This document shows, piece by piece, positions 32,561-39,942 of a stretch of 58,968 nucleotides of DNA. Made by a program: the position numbers and the translations under genes. The first letter of the stretch is position 1. Every line of letters begins with the position of its first letter. The notes under the pieces were generated by a model, which worked only from the letters and a program-made list of their open reading frames with translations, was not told the DNA's origin and did no database searches. This stretch comes from a virus: the IMG/VR virus record IMGVR_UViG_3300046542_000627, positions 1-58,968 of that record. One strand, written 5' to 3'.

Positions 32561-32684
32561 GTTCATCCTCTCTAGGGGTGTCGGGCCAAGCCTATTGCCT
32601 GACCCTGCTGGCATACTGTCGCCTGAATCAGCTCAAATCTCAAGAGCCGCCGGGCAGTAGCCCCGATCACTCGGGGCTGGTTGC

Positions 32685-32876
32685 TTAGAATTTGTGAATG
32701 AAGGCAGCTGCGGTGACGATTACTGTGATGAGGCCTCCAGTCGCTACAAACGGGTAGAAGCTTGTTTCCCGTTTCAGCTTGTTGGTTTCAGCGATCATCT
32801 TTCGAGTCTCAGCTACCAACTTGTGAACCTCAGCTTGTAATTTCTCAAGCTCCAGTTCTTCTTTCTCATTTGGCAT
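32685..32876 (-). CDS. small coiled-coil membrane protein
   Basis: A 63-residue protein. Residues 1-37 are a heptad-rich coiled coil (EKEELELEKLQAEVHKLVAETRK), then one membrane helix (FVATGGLITVIVTAAAFIHKF). AAGGA precedes the ATG. The layout, soluble N-terminus and a short C-terminal tail, would suit an antiholin or an accessory spanin, without proof. Confidence 0.6.
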   Translation of the reverse strand: MPNEKEELELEKLQAEVHKLVAETRKMIAETNKLKRETSFYPFVATGGLITVIVTAAAFIHKF

Positions 32877-33017
32877 CTTTCATCCTTTCGGGTTCCGGGT
32901 TGCACCGTCTGTGCCGCCCTTGAGATACATTATGTACCTTTAGGGTACGGAATACAACAAGTATTTGTGACCGAATTGGTCGCCACGAAATGGCGTCATC
33001 TGAATTTGTGGCGCGGA

Positions 33018-33233
33018 TTACTCGCCGGGCTTATGAGGCTTCGATTGCTGGACCACTCGGGCCACAGCGACCGCCACGCTCAGGACCATGTTCACGCTGG
33101 CGAAAACCAGCGGATCCACCGCCCCCTGGAACACTGACCACCCCACCGCCGCAGCATTGAGCGCAGCGCCGAGCACGGCCAATTGAACGCTGGTCAAGCG
33201 CCAGGCCTTTCGCCATTCGGGGATCAGATTCAT
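33018..33233 (-). CDS. holin, DUF7940-like
   Basis: A 71-residue protein (MNLIPEWRKAWRLTSVQLAVLGAALNAAA). Two hydrophobic segments (about 14-31 and 40-58) and a basic C-terminus (QQSKPHKPGE) match the small holins I know from Pseudomonas siphophages, which begin with the same NLIPEWRKAWR theme. The start overlaps the lipoprotein stop by ATGA. The gene would permit export of the SleB-like hydrolase, 28 kb away. Confidence 0.75.
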   Translation of the reverse strand: MNLIPEWRKAWRLTSVQLAVLGAALNAAAVGWSVFQGAVDPLVFASVNMVLSVAVAVARVVQQSKPHKPGE

Positions 33234-33451
33234 GGGGCTGGATTCTTCGGTAGGAGTTTTTCGAGCTTCTCGGCGTATCGTTTCCATTCATCCCTGTCAG
33301 CAGTCATGCGCTTGAGGCTTGCCGGAGCCTTTTCGGGCTTTTCACACGCCTGGCTGGTGTAGCGGTAGACGGTTGTTTTGATGACTGGCTCTGCTGGCCT
33401 TTCCTGTTGAGCACACCCGGCGAGCAACAGAACGATCAGCAGGCGCTTCAC
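33230..33451 (-). CDS. small lipoprotein, possible second o-spanin
   Basis: A 73-residue protein starting with GTG. The signal peptide ends LLLAGC (lipobox Cys13 of MKRLLIVLLLAGC), so the mature protein is a lipoprotein of about 61 residues with a C-terminal helix (SLKRMTADRDEWKRYAEKLEKLL). It overlaps the preceding gene by GTGA. The order i-spanin-like, lipoprotein, holin suggests a spanin-like pair, but a plain lysogen lipoprotein is possible. Confidence 0.6.
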   Translation of the reverse strand: MKRLLIVLLLAGCAQQERPAEPVIKTTVYRYTSQACEKPEKAPASLKRMTADRDEWKRYAEKLEKLLPKNPAP

Positions 33452-33765
33452 TTGGGCCGCCCTTGGAGCGCCAGACTCTTGATCCCATCGGAGTTCTGCA
33501 GGATCAAGAAGTCATGACGCTGCACCGTGGAGCGCAGGCCGTCGATGAACTTGTCAGTGCTTTCACGCGAGCGCTCCAGGGAGTCAACACGCTGCGCCAT
33601 CAAAGCCGAGCTGGTCTGATAAGCGCTAAGTTGCGATTGCAGCGCGCCGAGCGAGCCAACCACATACACGAACGCGCCAATCGCCCCGGCCGACATAATC
33701 GTTTGCAGGACGGGCACGACGATTTTGAACATCGTTCCGTCGGCAATACGTGATACGTCAGTCAT
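33448..33765 (-). CDS. membrane-anchored coiled-coil protein, i-spanin-like
   Basis: A 105-residue protein: a hydrophobic helix at about 17-45 (VVPVLQTIMSAGAIGAFVYVVGSLGAL) and a long periplasmic coiled coil (QSQLSAYQTSSALMAQRVDSLERSRE). The topology is that of an inner-membrane spanin. The start at 33765 (MTDVSRIADG) has no strong ribosome site; the longer frame overlaps a terminator and was rejected. It follows three tandem terminators and would be the first gene of the late transcript. Confidence 0.6.
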   Translation of the reverse strand: MTDVSRIADGTMFKIVVPVLQTIMSAGAIGAFVYVVGSLGALQSQLSAYQTSSALMAQRVDSLERSRESTDKFIDGLRSTVQRHDFLILQNSDGIKSLALQGRPK

Positions 33766-33780
33766 GGGCGATCCATTGAT

Positions 33781-33834
33781 AAAAAGGGCTGAATGCTCAG
33801 CCAAGACGAATAAAAAGGGCCGTCAGGGAGCGGC
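33781..33834 (-). terminator. two tandem rho-independent terminators
   Basis: On the minus strand GGCCGCTCCCTGACGGCC-CTTTTT (33810-33834) is followed by GGCTGA-GCAT-TCAGCC-CTTTTT (33781-33802). Both precede the first late gene, so late transcription would have to pass them. Confidence 0.75.
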
Positions 33835-33956
33835 CAAAGGAGGACAGGGACGAAAGAGGCCCTCGCTGAACGTGACGATCAGAGGTTCCGAGGGGTTGGG
33901 GTAACTGGTACATCCGGGAAAGCGTCCACTTGGGTAGCGGCTTTCCTCGGAGGTAC

Positions 33957-33987
33957 AAAAAAGCCCGGCGCGTATTTCCGGGCTTTT
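33957..33987 (-). terminator. rho-independent terminator
   Basis: AAGCCCGG ... CCGGGCTT with a TTTTTT run on the minus strand, 20 bases after the stop of the secreted-protein gene at 34007. Confidence 0.75.
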
Positions 33988-34006
33988 TCATTCGCGATCC
34001 GCGCAG

Positions 34007-34297
34007 TCAGGCGGGGGAGAAACCTTCGTATTCGTCGGCGCGGCGCTTGGCCGAAGCCATGACGAAGTGATTGCTCGATGCGCGCAGATTGCTCTTCAGG
34101 GATTCATCAGCGCCGGAGCTACCCGTTCGCCACATGGCCAGGGTCAGCTCCAGGCGCTTCATGCCGACACTCGGCAGCTCTGCCAGCATCACGGCGGAAC
34201 GGAAGGCGTAGGACACTGGCTGAGCCATCGCCGACAGGGAGAAGCAGGACAGGCATGCGGCAAGCGCAAAGCCCAGGTACATGGTGAGTTTCCGCAT
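34007..34297 (-). CDS. small exported protein, moron
   Basis: A 96-residue protein with a clear Sec signal peptide (MRKLTMYLGFALAACLSCFSLSAMAQ) ending in AMA; the mature part is about 70 residues (QPVSYAFRSAVMLAELPSVGMKRLEL...), mostly helical. GAGG lies 8 bases before the ATG. Terminators stand on both sides (33957-33987 and 34333-34357), so it is a separate unit, probably active in the lysogen. Function unknown. Confidence 0.65.
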   Translation of the reverse strand: MRKLTMYLGFALAACLSCFSLSAMAQPVSYAFRSAVMLAELPSVGMKRLELTLAMWRTGSSGADESLKSNLRASSNHFVMASAKRRADEYEGFSPA

Positions 34298-34332
34298 ACG
34301 GCATACCTCGTTGGTGGGTTTTCTTCGGGCAC

Positions 34333-34357
34333 AAAAAAACCCGCTCAAATGGCGGGT
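34333..34357 (-). terminator. rho-independent terminator after the Q-position gene
   Basis: ACCCGCC-ATTTGA-GCGGGT followed by TTTTTTT on the minus strand, about 70 bases after the gene at 34427. Confidence 0.75.
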
Positions 34358-34426
34358 TTCTTGGAGCAAGTTGCCGTAGGCAAAATACTCAATGTGGCGA
34401 AATGATGCCGCCAGCCGCACGGGAAG

Positions 34427-35008
34427 TCAAGCGGCCTCTTTCATCTTGTAAATTGCCGCTCCAATTGGGCTCAAAGCCATCCGGTCGAGGTCCTCACAGC
34501 AGTCGAATGTGAGCCGCACCATGCACTCCCAATCCCGGTCCCAGTTGAACGACTCAAGCCGCACTCCGTACTCAGCCAGCAGCCACGAACGGAACGACTC
34601 AGGCTTGATCAGCGGGTCGTCGTTGGCCGACTGGCCGCCCTGGTGCATGTACCGGTACCGACGCATTACCCCCTTCACCACGTACTCCAGCTTTTCCCGC
34701 TTCGCTGCCGTCATGCGCTTGGACTTCGACACGACCATGCCGAATACCAATTCCTCGGCTGCCTCACGGATGTCGTCGTCCCGGTTGGCTGCGTACATGT
34801 ATTCGCCGAACACGCGCACTTGCGGGTGAAGCTTGGCGATTGCCGACTGGATATGACCGGCCAACGCGCTGTGCATCGCGTGATTTGCCGTAGGGCCGCG
34901 CTCTGTTGCCTGCACAACCACGCCCAGCTGGACCACATCCGAGGATTGCCCGGGCGCAGGGTTGTAGGTGCAGTCATGCCAAGCCTGACGTGCTGAGTTG
35001 ATATTCAT
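34427..35008 (-). CDS. conserved phage protein at the Q (late antiterminator) position
   Basis: A 193-residue protein (MNINSARQAWHDCTYNPAPGQ). I recall relatives in many Pseudomonas prophages, always just after ninG. It has no recognisable domain; a helical central part (RKAKREKLEYVVKGVMRRYRYMH) could bind nucleic acid. It is the last gene of the early leftward operon and is followed by several terminators before the holin and terminase genes, as expected for a lambda Q analogue. That role is inference from position. Confidence 0.6.
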   Translation of the reverse strand: MNINSARQAWHDCTYNPAPGQSSDVVQLGVVVQATERGPTANHAMHSALAGHIQSAIAKLHPQVRVFGEYMYAANRDDDIREAAEELVFGMVVSKSKRMTAAKREKLEYVVKGVMRRYRYMHQGGQSANDDPLIKPESFRSWLLAEYGVRLESFNWDRDWECMVRLTFDCCEDLDRMALSPIGAAIYKMKEAA

Positions 35009-35271
35009 ACTGGCTCACTCCGAGTGATTGCACGTTCGCACTTCTTGCACCGACTCCAGTTGCCCGCGTCAAACATTGGGACCCGCTCCGTGCTGACCGT
35101 GTCGACTCCGCACAGGGTGCGCCAGAAATATGCCCGGCCCTGGGTCGTAACCGCTGGCAGGTCGGATTCCTGATTGAAGTAATGGGCTTTGCCGGTGATG
35201 GGAAACATCGGCTTGAGCCAACCATTTTTGGCCTGGGTTGCAGGCCCGGTGATTTGAACTACTTGATTCAC
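35005..35271 (-). CDS. small CxxC phage protein, function unknown
   Basis: An 88-residue protein (MNQVVQITGPATQAKNGWLKPMFPI). One CxxC near the C-terminus (RCKKCERAITRSEPV) and a single Cys before it (RTLCGVDT) could bind zinc. It overlaps both neighbours (ATGA with the NinG stop). Function unknown. Confidence 0.6.
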   Translation of the reverse strand: MNQVVQITGPATQAKNGWLKPMFPITGKAHYFNQESDLPAVTTQGRAYFWRTLCGVDTVSTERVPMFDAGNWSRCKKCERAITRSEPV

Positions 35272-35849
35272 GCCGTCGCCCTCTTCAATTCTCTGGTCAG
35301 TGCCCGGTACTTGGCCGTAAGGGCCTTCAATTCTTCGACGGTGTACTTCTGGGGCTCATGAGGGCCTTCAAGGAACTCAACGTTCACGGCACCGATGCGC
35401 AGCACCAGGTTGATCCGGTATTCCACGATGTTCCCGGACTTGTGCTGATTGCAGGGCACGCACTGCTTGTGGCAGTTCAGCGGCTCGAAGCGCAGCGCGG
35501 GATTGCTCCCCACTGTCCGGTAATGACCGGCGTCGTACTTACCCTGGTGGTGCCGGCCGCAGCTGATGCATGGAAGATCGGCGTCACGGGTACGCACCCA
35601 CTCGTTGAATGCCTGCTGCGTGTCGCGCATGTGGTCGCTGCGAGATTTCAGTTTCTCCTTGCGAACCTTGATCTCCTGCCGGTCGCGCTGCGCAATGGCC
35701 TTGCGCGCCCGCTCCTGATTCGCTGGAGCGATGGCCAGACCACATGCCCAGCCGCATACCTTCTGGCCGAGCTGCGCCGGTACGAACTGAGTGGCGCATG
35801 CGGTGTTTGCGCAGGTCTTCTTCTTGCGCTCTTTGATGGAGAGGCTCAT
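35268..35849 (-). CDS. ninG: NinG/Rap-like recombination protein
   Basis: A 193-residue protein. CANTACATQFV and CGWACGLAIA at the N-terminus form one zinc-binding unit, CISCGRHHQGKYDAGHYRTVGSNPALRF and NCHKQCVPCNQHKSGN form the HNH-like second one. This matches lambda NinG (Rap), which resolves branched intermediates during Red-type recombination. It works with the RecT/exonuclease pair at 47.6-49.3 kb. It is embedded in a chain of ATGA overlaps in the nin region. Confidence 0.9.
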   Translation of the reverse strand: MSLSIKERKKKTCANTACATQFVPAQLGQKVCGWACGLAIAPANQERARKAIAQRDRQEIKVRKEKLKSRSDHMRDTQQAFNEWVRTRDADLPCISCGRHHQGKYDAGHYRTVGSNPALRFEPLNCHKQCVPCNQHKSGNIVEYRINLVLRIGAVNVEFLEGPHEPQKYTVEELKALTAKYRALTRELKRATA

Positions 35850-36067
35850 GCAGCCACCCCGAACATTTCCAGCTGCCCGCGCTGCTCATCCAAGTACGTC
35901 TTGGCGCGGCGGTGAGCCATGTTGCGGCGGAACGCAGCGCGCTCAAGCCGGCGATCAGCCGGACCAGCCCCAATGTACCGATAGCAGGTCAAATTGAAGC
36001 GAGCGCGCCCAGACCAGAACTCACGATTGGCTTTCGGGCAAAGGCTGATTTCTTCGAGAGTAGTCAT
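35846..36067 (-). CDS. small nin-region protein
   Basis: A 73-residue basic protein (MTTLEEISLCPKANREFWSG) with alternating Arg-rich helix (RRLERAAFRRNMAHRRAKTYLDEQ). It overlaps ninG and the NinB-like gene by four bases each. The basic helix fits nucleic acid binding; no named family recognised. Confidence 0.6.
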   Translation of the reverse strand: MTTLEEISLCPKANREFWSGRARFNLTCYRYIGAGPADRRLERAAFRRNMAHRRAKTYLDEQRGQLEMFGVAA

Positions 36068-36534
36068 GCCGCCACCTCGCCAAGCAGATCCGAGAACACA
36101 ACGCCGTGACGACCGAAGTACGTGACGATACGGTCGGTGTAGGCGATGCCCTGGGCACGGTTGAACAGGCTGGTCACCGGGAAGCCGTCAGGCCCGAACA
36201 GATGGCAGCCGCCCATCATGTCCAGCTTCGTTTCGTAGGACAGATGGCGCATCACCCGATACCAATCAGTCTGAAACCCGGCGTCCTCGTTCAGCAGGAT
36301 CTGCACGCCGATGTGCAGCTTGCAGTACTTGCGCGCCTCGGCTGGGTCGCCGATCTGAGTCATTTCGGAGATGCGCTTGTACATCGCGAACCAGAGTGCG
36401 TTCTGATCCAGGGTGCGGTCCTTGCCCGGGCGTAGTGACACAACCACGAAACGCTTGTCGCGGTACATGGTGGTGAGGCTGGTGATTGCCTCGGTGAGTT
36501 TGGCCTGGCAGTTGACGCTGATTTTGTCGGTCAT
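36064..36534 (-). CDS. ninB: NinB-like recombination protein
   Basis: A 156-residue protein. LRPGKDRTLDQNALWFAMYKRISE is the landmark of the NinB family (single-stranded DNA-binding partner in lambda recombination, also called Orf). RDLSYETKLDMMGG-like C-terminal helices agree. It keeps the ninB-ninG order of lambdoid phages. Confidence 0.88.
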   Translation of the reverse strand: MTDKISVNCQAKLTEAITSLTTMYRDKRFVVVSLRPGKDRTLDQNALWFAMYKRISEMTQIGDPAEARKYCKLHIGVQILLNEDAGFQTDWYRVMRHLSYETKLDMMGGCHLFGPDGFPVTSLFNRAQGIAYTDRIVTYFGRHGVVFSDLLGEVAA

Positions 36535-37316
36535 CGCGCAGCCCTCTTCAATTCCAAATCCTCGGCCTGCTGCTGGAGCAGCGCGAGTCGGTCGGCCAGA
36601 TCGTTGGCGGCCTTGATCTTCAATTCCTTGCGGCGCTCAGCACTGGCCAGGCTCATCTCAGCCATGGCGTCCTTCACCGCCTTGAGCTTTTCCCGGACGT
36701 TCGCACTTGGCCGCGTCACCTGCCCAGTTATCAGCCCTGCAATGGCTTGGCCGTCTTGTGAGATCGGTACGACGTTGAGGTCGGCCAGATACACCTGCCC
36801 GCGCTCCTGAGGGATGCGCTGCATTTGCACGGCCTTGGTGATGGCCTGGACGCGTCGGTTGGCGTCGAAGCCGACAGACACATGCCAGTTCACGGCCTTG
36901 TGATCCTCGCGGGCCTGGCCAACCAGACGCTCGTAAGCGCTGATGAACGCCATACGGGCACCGATCTTGTCGCCTGCATCTAGCACGGGCTTGGCGGCAG
37001 CCAGGGCGAGCTGGATTTCGTCCGTGAGTACGACGGTCTCGTATTCGTCGTGGGTCGTCATGGCGATGGCCCATGCCTCGTCCTTGCCCGGGCGGCCGTC
37101 TTCGGCCTCGATGCGTTGCAGGACAGCAGCCAAGGTCAGCTTCCCGGTCAGTTCGCGGCGGCAGGACTGAAGCGCTTTGCGGATATCGCCGGGCGGGTAC
37201 ACAGACAGGTCTTCGGCCATCAGCTCAGCAGCAGTCGCGCTGATCGTCTGGCCCAAGGTTTCGGCAGTTGCGCAGATAGCACCGGCCAGTTGCGCAACTT
37301 CGTCAGAGGAAAGCAT
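36531..37316 (-). CDS. replication accessory protein (P position)
   Basis: A 261-residue, largely helical protein (MLSSDEVAQLAGAICATAET). The N-terminal part (about 1-75) resembles the loader-type proteins that follow O-like initiators: a helix-rich domain, then RELTGKLTLAAVLQRIEAEDGRPGKDEAWAIA, as in many phage replication P-like proteins. It overlaps the O-like gene by 14 bases. A role as helicase loader is inferred from position. Confidence 0.65.
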   Translation of the reverse strand: MLSSDEVAQLAGAICATAETLGQTISATAAELMAEDLSVYPPGDIRKALQSCRRELTGKLTLAAVLQRIEAEDGRPGKDEAWAIAMTTHDEYETVVLTDEIQLALAAAKPVLDAGDKIGARMAFISAYERLVGQAREDHKAVNWHVSVGFDANRRVQAITKAVQMQRIPQERGQVYLADLNVVPISQDGQAIAGLITGQVTRPSANVREKLKAVKDAMAEMSLASAERRKELKIKAANDLADRLALLQQQAEDLELKRAAR

Positions 37317-38271
37317 TGCGCGGCCCTCCTTCACGGATCTTGCGGGCAGCTTCCTGGGCTGCGTTCATGTTGGCCTGGGTGTCTTCCTGCTGGCGGGCTG
37401 TGCGGCCGTTCACCTGGGTCTGAGTGACCCACTGGGTGTGATACCCCTCGGCGTTGGCCAGCAGTTCGTTGAGGCTGTGGCATTTACGGATCAGTTGAGC
37501 GTCGTTGATGCCCAAGTAGTACGCCGCGACACTGTGAGCCACGTCGATGCCAAGACGGCCGATGAGCAGTCCCACCTGCCCTCCCACCTTGGCATTCCAA
37601 ACCGGCCACGCTTTGTAGCGCTTGCGGTAGGACATGGCGTAGTTCGCCCAGGTTTTGAAGGTTTTGCAGGCCTGGTCTTTCGGCCCTGGCATATCGGCGG
37701 GAATCTCGACCCGTGGCGCTTCAATGCCGCCGACCAGAACCAATCCGCTGGACCGGTTCGGCTTGTCCGATCCGTCCTGCAAATCCTGATTACTGGTTAC
37801 CTGATTGGTACCCTGATTATTGGTATCCTGATTTGTCGGAGATTTTTCCGACCTTGACTCGGATTTTTTTCCGACCTTGCTCGGAGAATTTTCCGAGGTA
37901 GATCGGATTTTTTTCCGACCATCAATCGCATCAGAGGTCGGATATTTTTCCGACCCATCTAGCTTACGGTTCCACTCTTTTGCTTTCTCGGTCAGGCGAA
38001 TCAAAGTGATGCTCGAAGTGCTGGAAAGCTCGATCAAGCCCGCGTCTCGCAGAGCTTTCAGAAGTCGGTAAGCGGTATCAGGCTTGTCAGTCAGCAGCGG
38101 CAATTCGTCAACGATCTTGCTTTTGCTCAACGCGAAGTAGATCCCGGTATCCGTCTTGATTGGATTGGCCCAGCTCGGGCACTCGTAGACGAAAGCAAAC
38201 AGCAGGGCTTGCTGAGCATTCAGCCCCCACTCCAATGCCTTCGCCTGGTTAATCGTGACGGTGTATTGCAT
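37303..38271 (-). CDS. replication initiation protein, lambda O-like with internal origin
   Basis: A 322-residue protein. About 1-105 is a winged-helix DNA-binding domain typical of phage replisome organisers (MQYTVTINQAKALEWGLNAQQALLFAFVYE, YRLLKALRDAGLIELSS); 120-175 is a low-complexity Ser/Lys/Asn linker; 200-322 is a helical C-terminal domain. The linker DNA contains five iterons (37836-37955), so the gene houses its own origin as lambda O does. The start at 38271 has AAGG 6 bases before; it overlaps the P-position gene. Confidence 0.8.
   Translation of the reverse strand: MQYTVTINQAKALEWGLNAQQALLFAFVYECPSWANPIKTDTGIYFALSKSKIVDELPLLTDKPDTAYRLLKALRDAGLIELSSTSSITLIRLTEKAKEWNRKLDGSEKYPTSDAIDGRKKIRSTSENSPSKVGKKSESRSEKSPTNQDTNNQGTNQVTSNQDLQDGSDKPNRSSGLVLVGGIEAPRVEIPADMPGPKDQACKTFKTWANYAMSYRKRYKAWPVWNAKVGGQVGLLIGRLGIDVAHSVAAYYLGINDAQLIRKCHSLNELLANAEGYHTQWVTQTQVNGRTARQQEDTQANMNAAQEAARKIREGGPRNAFL
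37836..37955. repeat. five iterons inside the O-like gene: candidate replication origin
   Basis: Five near-palindromic repeats of the form TCGGANATTTTTCCGAC start at 37836, 37859, 37881, 37903 and 37938, that is, 23, 22, 22 and 35 bases apart (about two helical turns). Next to them at 37777-37834 lies a second set of direct repeats around CCTGATT. The first four are regularly phased, the property of initiator binding sites. Confidence 0.75.
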
Positions 38272-38272
38272 G

Positions 38273-39076
38273 TCAGGCCTTCCCGACCAAATTGGCCAGT
38301 TCAAGGAAGCGATCCACGTACCAGTGCGGCTGTGTCTCGCGGGGGGATTGGGGGCTGGTGAGGTTCTTGCCGTACTTGAGGCCCTTTTCAGTGATGGACC
38401 AGAAAGGCACCATTTCCTGTTTTGAGTTCTTGCGCTGCAGGACCTTGAGGAAGCCAGCCGACTCCAGGGCGCGGTTGAACGCGGCAGGTGCAATTCGGAT
38501 GGCGTTATCCTTCAGCAGCGCCGTGGCGGACTTCGTGGGCATGCTGGAGCCGCCTGTGGCGTCCGGCGCGGCATCTACGGCATAGCCAGGCAGGAATTTG
38601 GCGTCGAGCCCGTTATTGGTGGCGATCTGGGCAAGCATCATTACTTGGCTGGAAGGTGCCGGTTTCAGCAGGCGCGTGAAGCATTCGAGAATGGCAAGCT
38701 CTCCAACTACCTTAGTGCCGTTGGCCATCACCGCCTGACGAGCTGCGCCCTGCCCTTCAAGCTCTGTCCAGCGGCGGATAACCGCGCGCCGCATCTTGGC
38801 GCTGTAGCCAGTGAGCAAGGTGTCGGTCAGTTCGCGGTCGAGCAGATACTCGACCTGCTCCCGCTTGTAACCGTCCAAATAGATGTGCTCAAAACTGAGC
38901 ACATCTTCTTCAAGCTCGGTAAGCATCGATACGATGTCCCGCTTCACGTTGTTGTGACGCTTTCCGGTGACATTGGCAATTTCGCGGGAGGACATTTTCC
39001 GCGCCACGTTTTCGTGATTCGAAAAATGTGGCGCGGGATTCTTCAGGGCCTGTACATCGGTAGTAGAGGTATGCAT
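38273..39076 (-). CDS. Rha-family phage regulatory protein
   Basis: A 267-residue protein. About 25-100 carry the Rha domain (MSSREIANVTGKRHNNVKRDIVSML, YLDGYKREQVEYLLDRELTDTLLTGYSAKMRRAVIRRW). Family members, known from lambdoid and P22-like phages, influence lysis-lysogeny decisions and host interactions; the C-terminal half (AILKDNAIRIAPAAFNRALESAGFL) is an ANT-type DNA-binding-like region. The ATG at 39076 with GAGG six bases upstream is chosen over an in-frame GTG at 39088. Confidence 0.85.
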   Translation of the reverse strand: MHTSTTDVQALKNPAPHFSNHENVARKMSSREIANVTGKRHNNVKRDIVSMLTELEEDVLSFEHIYLDGYKREQVEYLLDRELTDTLLTGYSAKMRRAVIRRWTELEGQGAARQAVMANGTKVVGELAILECFTRLLKPAPSSQVMMLAQIATNNGLDAKFLPGYAVDAAPDATGGSSMPTKSATALLKDNAIRIAPAAFNRALESAGFLKVLQRKNSKQEMVPFWSITEKGLKYGKNLTSPQSPRETQPHWYVDRFLELANLVGKA

Positions 39077-39115
39077 AATCGGCCTCACAGATATGTTTCG
39101 AATGCAACGCGAAGA

Positions 39116-39140
39116 ACCACCCGGCCAGGTGGTTTTTTTT
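39116..39140 (+). terminator. possible plus-strand terminator
   Basis: ACCACC/GGTGGT stem followed by TTTTTTTT on the plus strand. No rightward gene ends here, so it may catch antisense transcripts or act with the leftward early operon in another way. Confidence 0.4.
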
Positions 39141-39160
39141 CGCCTGCGATTTGGGTTTTG

Positions 39161-39403
39161 CTATCGGGAGCCTTCATCAGTCCCTCCTTTTTCAGGGCCT
39201 TTTAAGTCCTGCGGCGGATCGCGCCTTGCTGTGGGTAGATGTCGAAGTTTTCCGGCACCCTTGGGCCTGGTCTTTTCGAAAAAGCGTTCTGCTCCAAGCT
39301 TCGCGGCGTACTCGTCAGGCGACATGCCTGCGGCCTTTGCCAATCGTTCAAGCTTTTCGTAGAGGCGCCCATCGATCCCGTGGCAGATCGTGGTTTCAGG
39401 CAC
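39161..39403 (-). CDS. small ribbon-helix-helix-like protein
   Basis: An 80-residue protein starting at GTG (39403), four bases after AAGGAGG. ICHGIDGRLYEKLERLAKAAGMSPDEYAAKLGAERF has the strand-helix-helix rhythm of Arc/CopG proteins with a basic C-terminal tail. It is the second gene after an RHH gene downstream of cro. Likely a DNA-binding early regulator. Confidence 0.55.
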   Translation of the reverse strand: MPETTICHGIDGRLYEKLERLAKAAGMSPDEYAAKLGAERFFEKTRPKGAGKLRHLPTARRDPPQDLKGPEKGGTDEGSR

Positions 39404-39422
39404 AAAGCCTCCTTCAGGGCCT

Positions 39423-39614
39423 TCAGGCCAAATGCTGTTTCTCGGTAACATCCTGTTCAACGATGCTTTCGAGCTTCTCTTCCACGCACATGCGCACGAA
39501 TACAGCCAGCTGCAGTTTGTGAAGTCGGGCGACTGCCTTGAGTGCCTCGTAGGTTTCATCGTCGTACCGAGATTTAATTTCTCGATCCTTCAGATGGCGT
39601 GGTTCGTCGTACAT
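39423..39614 (-). CDS. CopG/Arc-like ribbon-helix-helix protein
   Basis: A 63-residue protein: REIKSRYD gives the strand, ETYEALKAVARLHKLQLAVFVRMCVEEKLESIV the two helices. AAGGAG 6 bases before the ATG at 39614. It lies between cro and rha; possibly a cII-position regulator. Confidence 0.65.
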   Translation of the reverse strand: MYDEPRHLKDREIKSRYDDETYEALKAVARLHKLQLAVFVRMCVEEKLESIVEQDVTEKQHLA

Positions 39615-39642
39615 GTGCTGCTCCTTCGTGATTGGAATTGGT

Positions 39643-39837
39643 TTAAGCGGCTGACTTTTGGGATGGGAACGGACGCTGCTCCTGCGCCTGGAAGCTGCCA
39701 TCGGGTAGCTCAAGCACACGGATGTCCCGTTTCGCGGATAGGGCTTTGTGAATGGCTGGGGCAGTCACCCGAAGAAGCCGTGCGGCTTCGGACTGCCCTT
39801 TGTCAGCCACGAACTTGTCGAGGGAAGTCTCATTCAT
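39643..39837 (-). CDS. cro: Cro-like repressor
   Basis: A 64-residue protein (MNETSLDKFVADKGQSEAARLLRV). KGQSEAARLLRVTAPAIHKALSAKRDI has the lambda-Cro-like/YdaS helix-turn-helix pattern. AGAGG 7 bases before ATG. It is the first gene of the leftward early operon, divergent from cI, and starts 33 bases after the nearest operator. Confidence 0.85.
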   Translation of the reverse strand: MNETSLDKFVADKGQSEAARLLRVTAPAIHKALSAKRDIRVLELPDGSFQAQEQRPFPSQKSAA

Positions 39838-39869
39838 GGTCGTGCCTCTGCTTGTAGATGAGGCCGATA

Positions 39870-39932
39870 TTAACCATCTGTTAATTTTTAAGCAATACCG
39901 ATGGTTTCTTCTTATTTTTAACCATTGGTATA
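39870..39932. promoter_or_regulatory. right-type operator cluster: three CI/Cro operators with divergent promoters
   Basis: Three 15-base sites start at 39870 (TTAACCATCTGTTAA), 39894 (reverse of AAACCATCGGTATTG) and 39918 (TTAACCATTGGTATA), each 24 bases apart. The leftward promoter for cro is TTGCTT-N17-TAATAT on the minus strand, overlapping two sites. The rightward promoter for cI has a TATACA -10 at 39929-39934, only 8 bases before the ATG, so the cI mRNA from it would be almost leaderless. The same operator word recurs at 44311-44350. Confidence 0.85.
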
Positions 39933-39942
39933 CATTCGCGCG

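Noticed and set aside
33797-33991. 64-codon frame on the minus strand
   Set aside because: It starts inside a terminator hairpin and contains another; no ribosome site.
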